Shown: positions 55,936 through 64,000 of the stretch, one piece after another
How positions within the stretch are numbered: the first letter of the stretch is position 1
Layout of the letters: every line of letters begins with the position of its first letter
Assembly (NCBI GenBank): GCA_018350325.1
Contig: JAEVLN010000002.1
Location: forward strand, 5,253,456 to 5,317,455
Reading direction: 5' to 3'
DNA from: Globodera rostochiensis
Taxonomy: Eukaryota > Nematoda > Chromadorea > Rhabditida > Heteroderidae
Length of the DNA: 64,000 bases
The notes under the pieces: model-generated
Database searches by the model: none
What the model was told of the DNA's origin: nothing
Seen by the model: the letters and a program-made list of their open reading frames with translations, nothing else
Program-made: the position numbers and the translations under genes

Positions 55936-58190
55936 CAATTCGTACTTCACATAAAAACCAATTTAAAAAAATCATTTATTGTCAAAAAAATGTATTCATT
56001 TAACTGGCAGGATAAAAGTTAATATGTTATATTATAGTCTTGAGAATATTAAATAAATAACAAATGCTTAACTGAAGAATCTGTAAATCGTATTATTTTA
56101 ATATCTTTAAAATAATTGCTTTCCAAGCAATTAAATATACCAAAAAAATGGTATGAAATTTAATAAAATTTTGCTTGACAATAATAACAATATTCACTCA
56201 ATTAAATCTTAAACAAAAGTAATTTATATAAAGTTTTAACGTTAATAACAAAAATATAAAGGTTTAAAATTTTTAGAACAAAAAAATCTATAGAATGGTT
56301 AACGGTGCATCTCGCGCAAAGTAGCATTTATATATATATTATGCAGAAGGCATTTAGATAGAATTTAAATATCTCATATTACCTACAATTAAAAACCCAC
56401 AAATATAAATAAATTTATTATCATATGTTAGTTAATCACTAATTACAAATTTATATGAAGTGTAAAAAACAACAAATCATAAATTATTTGCTGGGAAATA
56501 TTAAACTGTTTTTTTAAAATCTATTTTTAAGATAAGATCATTTTTTACCAAAGTGAATATATTTATTAAACTTAAAACCAACATTTAGAAATATAATTCA
56601 TTTTAACAAATGCACCCATGTAATAAAGGAATAAACAAAAATACGAATAGAAGTCCAGTGCGATAGACTTTTTTAAGAGAAAAACAACGAAGGATGCAAT
56701 AAAGATGGATTATTAGACATGTTAATAGACAAGTTAAAGGCCATCTTACGCCAAATCAACCACTTCAACGACAATGATAATTAATTATCAGAAAATTAAT
56801 TTTTAAGAATGAACAAAAATATTTTCTCTTGAAGCTGTTTGATTTTAAGCGATATTTCGCATTTCAACGTTTTAATGCATGTGTAACTATTTTAGCCTTT
56901 AAGATTCTTTTTGTCCTTTGTTGGAACATTTCTAAGAATTTAGATTAAAAGTGAAAATACTTGATAAAATTTGATAGCCGCGTTTTCTAACCAAAAATCG
57001 AATAATGCTTAAGACGAGTAAAAATTCGCTAAAAACAAAAGCTTTAAATAAATAGAATCTCAGTAATAGTTACAATGTAGAAACAAGTTTATCACACCAA
57101 CTAAATATACAGTTACTTTTAAATTAAAGACATAAAGATAATATAAATCTAAATAAATTAAACATTAAAAATATAGTTAAAATTAAAACATGCTTTTATA
57201 AAGCAAAATTAGAAAAAGTATATGGAAAGCTGGCGGACAGCGGATTCCGCAAACCTCTTTTGAATCAAACAAACGATAAAACAATTTAAATAAATTATCA
57301 AACATATTTAGTATGACCTTGTCAAATAGTATTAAAAATGTTTTAATAAAATAAAGTAAATAAAATTGAAAGTTGAGTTATTTGCGCACTGTCAATAAAA
57401 CACAATAAAAAAAGATCATAACCAATTTTAGAAAGGGTTAAAAAATTTTAATATTAAAAGATTATTCAATAAAAAAGGTAAAAATACTAAAATTAATTTA
57501 TTTTTAAAACATACCTATTGTGATATAAGCAAAGAATTGCATTTGAATGAATAAAACTATACAAGATGATTCGTTGACTGCATTTCTAGGCATATGGAGA
57601 TAATAATTTAAATAAATACTGATAATAAATACGTCATACCTATGTCACAAAACAATAAGACAATTGTGCTTACGTAAAATCTATTGTATTTAATAATATT
57701 AATACGAATCAGCAAACTGCTAAAAAGTCAGTAAAGAAATAATTGTTTAACAAACTAATAATTCTTGTCGCGAAAATATTATTGCGTATTGAAATTGAAT
57801 TAAATGAATATTTATGTATAAAGCTAGCCAACTAGTTATTAAAATTTTAATAAATTATTTAATTAAAATAAAGTTGCATTCTTTTAAAAAGGCAAAGTAT
57901 TAGTTGAGAAACACCCCAGCGAAGACCACGGCCATAGCGATTAAATTAAAAACACTAATTAGACTGTCGAATTATTAATAACGTAAGAAAGCAAATGTAT
58001 AATTAATAATTAAAAACGCACAGCAATGAAAACAAACAGAATACTTAACAACAATAATACCTCAACAACCACCGCAGCGACTCATATGATGGGAATATAA
58101 ATGATAATAACATACATAATAATGGAAACAAAAAATAGACTTAATACCCAAAATATATATTATTTTTACCCAAGTATTCGTTCATTTTAG
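55936..58190. other. A-rich spacer
   Basis: Over 2 kb with few GC patches (near 56280-56325 and 57225-57255, AAAGCTGGCGGACAGCGG; 57915-57950, CGAAGACCACGGCC). None gives a frame I would defend. Confidence 0.45.
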
Positions 58191-58325
58191 ATTCCAAAGT
58201 TACTGATTAATTTTAGAATTCAACTAATTTCATCTTTTATTTTACGTTGCACAAATAAGTGCGCGACATTTGTGATTCATGAAGATCGAAAGAACGACAT
58301 GAACGCCAAGCTCAGAATTTTGTTC
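58191..58325 (+). CDS. Well-bounded exon candidate, 45 codons
   Basis: CATTTTAG directly before and GTAAAATTTTT directly after, with exactly 135 bp open between, reading IPKLLINFRIQLISSFILRC, then TNKCATFVIHEDRKNDMNAK and LRILF. The GC-rich centre (CATFVIHEDRKND) looks like real protein. With 10220-10286 this has the best splice context in the window. Family unknown. Confidence 0.48.
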
Positions 58326-58900
58326 GTAAAATTTTTCTGTTTTCTTTAAAATTTTTTTTGCCAATATTGACCAACAAACAACGGAACTTTAGTAGACCGT
58401 CGCACATTCTTTTACACATTTAAGCTTTTAATACTTCAAGAACTACTAAAGCCAGAAAAGAAAAACATACGCGATAATCTCAAAAAATTTACATTTTACT
58501 AATTATATTTTACAAATACTGTATTTGTGATGGGTCTTTTACCCAAAGTAAAAAGACGACACCCATTTGTGTTCATGTTAAAAAAATAAATTTTGTTTTT
58601 GTTATACATAACCTAATTGGTTAATTAAAATAAAAACAAATTTTGGCGAAAATATTAAAATATAAATGACCAAATTTTTCGCTTTTCTGCCTTCTTTGTA
58701 ATATATGCACAATTCGTAAAAAGCAATCAATTAAGTTTTTAGATTCAAGCTAAATAATAAATATTATTTAAAAATTAATTATGGAGTTACATAAAAAAAT
58801 GTTGACATTATTAAATAATCAATCAATATTAAGACGGATTTATTAAAAATTTTTTAATAAATAATAAAACCTTAGTTAAGTCAAATACAATTTGAGCTAA

Positions 58901-59041
58901 TATTATAGATATGTTCATAAGAATGATTATAAATATTTAAAAAATACAGATTACAAAAATAATGAGCGGTTTGTTGTTAAAAATATGCTCGTCATGTTCT
59001 CCATTAAGGACCGCTCGGCCTGCTTTTTTAGTGACGGATAA
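58901..59041 (+). CDS. Exon-like island, 46 codons
   Basis: Reads YVHKNDYKYLKNTDYKNNER, then FVVKNMLVMFSIKDRSACFF and SDG to TAA. AAATACAG before DYKNNE is an acceptor candidate. Probably downstream of the 58191 exon in the same gene, with a ~0.6-kb A/T intron between; that link is inference. Confidence 0.42.
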   Translation, partial: YYRYVHKNDYKYLKNTDYKNNERFVVKNMLVMFSIKDRSACFFSDG

Positions 59042-59475
59042 AATAAAACTAAAACCTTTCTTTAATAGTTTCAGCACAAAAACAAACAATTTGTAAATTA
59101 AAAACTTAAAAGACATTGTAACAATGGATTAAAATATATTCTTCCAAAAAGATAACATAACACGCAGAGGCTTTTAAATCTTATATGTTAATAAAGGCCA
59201 AAAAGTAACAGAAAAAAATATTATAAATATCCATATTCAAATATAATATAATAAAAACAATAAATAATTATTAACCAATTAATTTTTACAAAATATTTTC
59301 CAACATAAGAATTTAGCTTTTTCTAAAATGCAACATCATCAATCAAAAACCAACATAAAACTTAAAATATTTATAAATTGCTTTTTAATGCATTTCCATA
59401 AGTAAAATTGAAATTATTTAGAACAGATTAATTAAAAACAATACAAACGGTAAATTAACAAAGCCAGGAAAGTGA

Positions 59476-59601
59476 CAAACTTCTAAAGGTGATGCAATGT
59501 TATTTTTCGCACGTCGACGAATTCACAGGAAAATTTCAATCAAAGTTGGAGCTGCATATGATGGCCTGCGCAGAAGCAACAAAATAGTTCTTTATTTATA
59601 A
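59476..59601 (+). CDS. Exon-like island, 41 codons
   Basis: Reads QTSKGDAMLFFARRRIHRKI, then SIKVGAAYDGLRRSNKIVL. A shorter frame (CYFSHVDEFTGKFQSKLELH) overlaps and is also protein-like, so the phase is open. Between 58901 and 59772 in the same row of islands. Confidence 0.35.
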   Translation, partial: QTSKGDAMLFFARRRIHRKISIKVGAAYDGLRRSNKIVLYL

Positions 59602-59771
59602 ACAGAAAAAAATACGCAAATAAATTTTTTCTAAAATAGTCTAGAATTATTCCACAGCAAAAAAGATAAGCAAAATAAAAATATTAGTGAAATTTATATA
59701 ATATCAAAAAATATCAACAAAATTAAAAAAAAGTAAATGTAACACAAGAAGTATAAAAAATTACAAGTTGA

Positions 59772-59945
59772 GAAAAAAACGAAAAGCCAAATATTTTGAG
59801 TCTTGTTGGCGGTTACGAACTCAACAGCACCATATCCACGCCGTTTGGACGCACCAATGTATGGGCATTCGCAGGCAAAACAATAGTAGTCGCGTCCAAA
59901 GATGGCTCTCCCCTAGAAGACTCACCGATTAACAGGCTGTCATAA
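59772..59945 (+). CDS. Exon-like island, 57 codons
   Basis: Open from TGA to TAA: KPNILSLVGGYELNSTISTP, then FGRTNVWAFAGKTIVVASKD and GSPLEDSPINRLS. TATTTTGAG before SLVGG is acceptor-like. The most convincing protein-like stretch in the window: balanced composition, Gly turns and beta-like hydrophobic runs. I do not recognise the family. Confidence 0.48.
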   Translation, partial: EKNEKPNILSLVGGYELNSTISTPFGRTNVWAFAGKTIVVASKDGSPLEDSPINRLS

Positions 59946-60705
59946 AGCTATATAAATAACAGGAAGTAAACAAAAGAATCAAAATAATTAATTTATGTTA
60001 TTTTAATTTGCAACAATAAATCATTAGGTAATTTATATTAATACATCAGCACCGCCAACCTCTCCCACCCCCGCTCAAAAAGTTATTAGAAATTAGATTA
60101 AAAATTTATCAATTTAGTATACGAAATTGAATTAATTATTGGATATTAGGTCTGGTGGCCATTTATTGAAGTGTCTCTTTGTACCCTAAAGAGTTGTATG
60201 GAGGAACCTGTTAAATTAACCCTAAAAAGGGACCAAAAAAACTAAAGCTAACATTTTTTTTCTCTGTCAAAAAGTTTTAATATATATTTACAATAGAATT
60301 TATATATAATTAAATCTTTCTTAATAAAATTTTATTAAATATAAATTTACAGAATGGCTAAGCTAATAAAAAAAACCTTAAATCTGATCCCTAATTGCAT
60401 AATTTACACCATTAGCATCTTCCTAACATTGAAAATAATTTAAAAGTGCAATCAAAATCGAATTAATAATAGTAAGGTGATAAATTGTTTCAAATGACAA
60501 TAAAGTATAATAAATGCTTCCGTTGTATTTAAATAAAAGTGTTTTAAATTTAGCCGCGCATATCGGAGGGGATTATTATACATAAATAAAAAATAAATAA
60601 AATTTGCATACTTTAAGCATATACCTACTATAGGTATTGGTACCCGATATGCATACCATTAGTAGGTCCAAGGCAAATTAAACGAACCAAGCATTTTCAC
60701 GTAAG
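59946..60705. other. AT-rich spacer
   Basis: Intron-like gap between exon candidates. Contains CACCGCCAACCTCTCCCACC at 60050, CTGGTGGCCATTTATTGAAG at 60154 and GGTATTGGTACCCGATATG at 60633, none with a good frame. Confidence 0.4.
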
Positions 60706-60794
60706 CCGACGCTGACATGCAGCCGAAACACCGCTTTCCACAAGGAACAATTGGAACAACAAGCCGTCAGGCCAATGCAACGGGATTCTACATG
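60706..60794 (+). CDS. Exon candidate, 89 bp
   Basis: CACGTAAG before and GTTTAATAAG after. Reads ADADMQPKHRFPQGTIGTTS, then RQANATGFYM. GC-rich against its flanks, other frames broken. In line with the islands at 58.2-59.9 kb on the same strand. Confidence 0.42.
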
Positions 60795-61080
60795 GTTTAA
60801 TAAGATGAAGCAATTAAATTTACTTTAAAATCTATTAATATAAATAATAAAAATACAAAATAAAAAATAAATAAAGAAAAGCATGTCACACTTCTTTTAT
60901 GAAAAAGGAGCTTATATTCGTTTTTTGTTTTTATTATACTTATTCAAATAGTATTATATGTTGACCAACGTTAAAAAATAATTAAACTTTAATTACGAAC
61001 TGCGGAATAACAACAATTCATAATTTTGCTAAAATTTTGATGAAATTTCTTTAACAAAATGAGTCAAAATTTCAAAAATT

Positions 61081-61125
61081 TTTCTCGGCGGCGCCTATCG
61101 GCACCGCCGACCCCCACCCACCCTA
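61081..61125. repeat. GATA-loop palindrome, copy 7
   Basis: TCGGCGGCGCC, loop TATC, GGCACCGCCGA, then CCCCCACCCACCCT. Inverted relative to copy 2 and with full-length arms. Confidence 0.65.
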
Positions 61126-61250
61126 AAACTAAAGCAGAATCTCAAAAAAAAAAGAATGATGATGACAATGACGTTGAAGATCAAGAAGATCAACAATATG
61201 TGTTGCCGGAAAATTAAAATTTTAGTGTTTGATAAAAGAAAATTTTTTCC

Positions 61251-61367
61251 TTGAAAAGTCCCGGTTGGTCCCTGGTTGAAAATCTTGGTCCCGGTCCCTG
61301 TTTTTCTAGTCCCGGCAAGTCCCGGTCCCGGTTTTTCCCATAAGTCCCGGTCCCGTCCAACCCCAGT
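61251..61367 (-). repeat. GGGACC array, inverted copy
   Basis: On the minus strand GGGGTTGGACGGGACCGGGA is followed by GGGAAAAACCGGGACC and ends near CCAAGATTTTCAACC, matching 13472-13565. The plus-strand frame at 61276-61461 and the minus frame at 61095-61436 are readings of the array. Confidence 0.6.
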
Positions 61368-62195
61368 TAATATAAAGCTATTTCTCAAATATTCAAAAAC
61401 ATTATTTATTAGATTCATAACGTGCACCTTTGCCATAATGAAATTTTATTATAGTCAATAATTAAAGCTATTCTAAGCCAGCTAGCTTAAAAATAATTAA
61501 ATAAAAATAAGATTCATAATTATTGAATTTCTACCCCGGCTTCTTAAACATATACAATAGTTAACATAAATCAAAATGTTTTTTTCGTAATTGAAGAACA
61601 ATTACAATTTTGTAATGTTTTGACCCAAATAATATAAAAAAATTTTTTATTAATTACATGACAGAAAAACACTATGTAAACTCATACAAAAAAATTGAAT
61701 ATCGTATATATTTTTATATAGGGCAAAGATATGGAAAGCTTATAAATTTTAAGTATGATTAAAAAAGATAAGCAGATGCGATCTAAAAATTTTTAAAAAT
61801 AAAACATAAAGATTAGCCACAAATATATTTTCATTAAATTTTTCAATTGCAATATATTTTAATAAACTTAAAACAAATTCAGTCCATTAAATAGACATCA
61901 AATGCCAAACTCGTCCAAATATTGTTTAAACATTTTAATTTACAACTATAAAAAAAAATAAAAACTGCAAAAGTAATTTATTTTTTACAAAATTATTTTA
62001 ATAGCACAGTTTAATAAATGATGTAAAGTTAAATAGATAAAAATAAAAAATTACGAAGAAATGCTATGGTTAGAAGAAGTAGAATTTCATGTGAAACCCA
62101 GAATGCGAATTTTGCGCATGTCTTGCAATTTTTTCTATAAACTTTTAATAACACAAACGTATCCAAGGTATTTAATTTACAGTCTCAACTTGAAA
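61368..62195. other. AT-rich spacer
   Basis: Closed frames. A small patch near 62040-62110 (ATGCTATGGTTAGAAGAAGT) is open but runs into the following repeat. Confidence 0.4.
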
Positions 62196-62337
62196 AAAAA
62201 TTTCGGATTTTGGGTTTCGGATATTTCGGAAATTTCGGGATTTTTGGGTTTTCGGATTTTAAATCGTTTCGGATTTTTGGGGCGGAAATTTCGGGTTTCG
62301 GATTTCGGATTTTATTTTCCGATTTTGCCTAGCCCTG
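62196..62337 (-). mobile_element. hAT-like end with a TTTCGGA-repeat core
   Basis: TTTCGGATTTTGGG-type repeats fill ~130 bp and end GCCTAGCCCTG, which on the other strand is CAGGGCTAGGC, nearly the edge of the 1970 element. Only this end is seen; the left side fades into A/T DNA with no matching end or target duplication. Confidence 0.45.
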
Positions 62338-62460
62338 CTATCTAGATGGCTGTATCTCAAAGCGCCTGATCGGATGCTGTTTAATCTTTGCAAGATGCAG
62401 CGTAGGCCAAGGAGTAATAAACGGCTCGTCTGCCCGACTATCATTTGCAGTACAAATTAG
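62338..62460 (+). CDS. Exon-like island abutting the hAT-like end, 40 codons
   Basis: Begins at the base after CCCTG and reads LSRWLYLKAPDRMLFNLCKM, then QRRPRSNKRLVCPTIICSTN to TAG. CATTTGCAGTACAAAT near its end gives a donor candidate (GTACAA). The transposon end may have cut an older exon. Basic and Cys-containing; unknown family. A minus frame overlaps. Confidence 0.42.
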   Translation, partial: LSRWLYLKAPDRMLFNLCKMQRRPRSNKRLVCPTIICSTN

Positions 62461-63391
62461 TAAAATTACATATCAATCTCAAATTTTTTTATCTAAGTGC
62501 ATATTAAGTTTTCTCGCCATGTGCAAATGTTACATTTGAAAACAATGCCCAAATAAATATTAGTTAAACAATTACATATAATCTATTTTAAACAAAATTT
62601 TGAATAATACATTAAATGAATGAAATGAATTCATAAATCGAAACAATATATTATAAAGTAATTAGTTCTAAGGTTTTTGAATTTTCCGTACATTGAATTG
62701 TTTAAACCTTCTGTGTTATTAAAAAAAGAAATAATTATTGCTATAAATTTGTTTATTTTAAGCTTTGCGGGTATTTAACTAAAAAATGTTTGGAAAATCG
62801 GCGTCCATATCAAATAACCGTAAAAAGTTATCAATAAATAATTTAAACAAATTCTGTCACATCCAGAATATATGTATATTCATAAAAGCAATTAAAATTT
62901 AATAAACTAAATTCAGGCTGCATAATAAAATAATATTTAAAAACTTATAACCAATAAATTTGTAAAGAAATTTTTGACATTAAATATTTAGAAAACAATC
63001 CAATTGTAAATGGTGAGCAAAGAAACAGAAACCATAAGCTAAATTCAAACTCGAATAACCCCGGCGCACACCAGTGGTTTTTGGAGACGAAGTCTAAATC
63101 AGAAAGAAAAATTAATTTTTAAACCAAATTCAACTAAACAAACTCGAATTTATTTCCAATTCAAATTTATTCATAAACTAAGATATAAATCCATAAACCC
63201 ACAAAAATCAAAATATGCTAGATATTGCATAATGCACTTAATAAAGAAAAAAAGGTTAAAGTAAAAAAAGGATAGTTAATTACAATAAAATTAAAACACA
63301 AACTCAAGAAAAGAAAAAATAAATAAATAAATGAAAAGGTAGCTTAAAAGAAAGATCAAAAATGTTTATTCTCTTTTAGTGTCGTTAATAA
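62461..63391. other. A-rich spacer
   Basis: One small GC patch near 63055-63095 (AATAACCCCGGCGCACACC). Otherwise closed. Confidence 0.4.
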
Positions 63392-63601
63392 CGACAAAAA
63401 ACAATTAATAGAAGCAAAAACAAAACGTTTAAAAATGAATTTACGAAAAGCAAGTTGGTAACTTTCTTTTGCGTTTTAGCATTTATTCTGCTTTTTAAAA
63501 AATTGAATTTCAAACGCTCTGCATCGGCAGGATTTAAAGGTTTGAGTGTCAATTTGAATGAGAGCCGGTCCGGCAGGCAGAGTTGTATTGTGTCAATTTA
63601 A
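63392..63601 (+). CDS. 69-codon open frame with one hydrophobic segment
   Basis: No ATG. A basic start (KNKTFKNEFTKSK) is followed by LVTFFCVLAFILLF, a possible membrane segment, then KKLNFKRSASAGFKGLSVNL and NESRSGRQSCIVSI to TAA. GCGTTTTAG within it is acceptor-like, so the exon may start at the hydrophobic part. Basic residues flank the hydrophobic run. Unknown family. Confidence 0.38.
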   Translation, partial: RQKTINRSKNKTFKNEFTKSKLVTFFCVLAFILLFKKLNFKRSASAGFKGLSVNLNESRSGRQSCIVSI

Positions 63602-63705
63602 ATAAAATAAATAGTATTATGTCTACTTAATAAAAAAATATTTTAGCAGTAAAAATTGTGTCACAGCATTATAAGACACGAGAGTTTCACTTAAAATAGC
63701 CTAGT

Positions 63706-63906
63706 GTGTCTCAATATATGAGAGAACTTAAAGTGCCCCAACAATTTCTAATCAGGCTGTTGTGCCTCAATTTTATTGAACGAACAAAGTGTCCTAAAGC
63801 TTTTTTACTTAAAAAACAAATCAGTCATGTGTGTGTGTGTGTGTGTTTGGATTATTATTCATCATTCGAAAGCAAAGGCTGGCACGCACCAAAGCAGCAT
63901 AAATAA
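63706..63906 (+). CDS. Open frame with a GT microsatellite, 66 codons
   Basis: The first ATG is at 63718: MRELKVPQQFLIRLLCLNFI, then ERTKCPKAFLLKKQISHV, a CVCVC run coded by a (GT)9 tract at 63829-63847, then DYYSSFESKGWHAPKQHK. A microsatellite inside a frame lowers confidence. GTGYCYCAA-like blocks recur every 30-50 bp in 63580-63760. Confidence 0.28.
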   Translation: MSQYMRELKVPQQFLIRLLCLNFIERTKCPKAFLLKKQISHVCVCVCLDYYSSFESKGWHAPKQHK

Positions 63907-64000
63907 AATTTAAATAATTTATTAAATATAAACTTTAATTAACAACAAATGCGCATTTTTCTTGCTGATTAAAATGAAGAAAAATAAATTTTTATAATAA

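Noticed and set aside
63829..63847. The GT run as a notable regulatory site
   Set aside because: An ordinary short microsatellite.

Overview
The window is eukaryotic, very AT-rich (by eye well under 30% GC) and mostly non-coding. There are no bacterial-type operons or ribosome binding sites. Short coding-like islands lie in long A/T tracts and several have splice-like edges (TTTAG before, GTAAAA after). It also carries many non-autonomous DNA transposons and simple-sequence arrays. An invertebrate is likely. A nematode is a weak guess, resting only on AT-richness, small AT-rich intron-like gaps and a TTAGGC-like patch near 54.7 kb. No conserved housekeeping gene was found that would settle the species.

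Layout. 0-10 kb is transposon and repeat territory: a 3.6-kb element with ~430-bp terminal inverted repeats (1.47-5.10 kb) holding a nested hAT-like element, a 540-bp foldback palindrome (6.2-6.75 kb), a tRNA-like sequence, and a 1.7-kb purine-rich minisatellite (8.0-9.7 kb) followed by a near-perfect hairpin. 10-31 kb is an A-rich sea with many 30-75-codon open islands. 18.6-22.9 kb is the most complete copy of a segmental repeat that recurs decayed at 33.2-36.75 kb and in pieces at 23.8-25.4 kb. 31.5-31.8 kb and 38.4-39.8 kb hold hAT-like elements with perfect 8-bp target duplications, mixed with a family of GC-rich palindromes (loop GATA). 40-47.5 kb has three copies of a start-codon segment with a conserved leader. 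47.5-54.2 kb is T-rich on the plus strand, its best open frames are on the minus strand, and it contains a decayed MULE-like transposase. 58-63.9 kb has a run of plus-strand exon-like islands, the clearest at 58191-58325 and 59772-59945.

How it fits together. Most of the sequence looks like diverged copies of a few units, inverted or broken by transposons. The islands could be exons of multi-exon genes with AT-rich introns, or relics of such genes. Frame and even strand are ambiguous for many, since GC-richer patches tend to be open in several frames. Apart from the MULE-like pieces I recognise no protein family, so functions are left open. All translations and alignments were done by eye; none was checked with a search.
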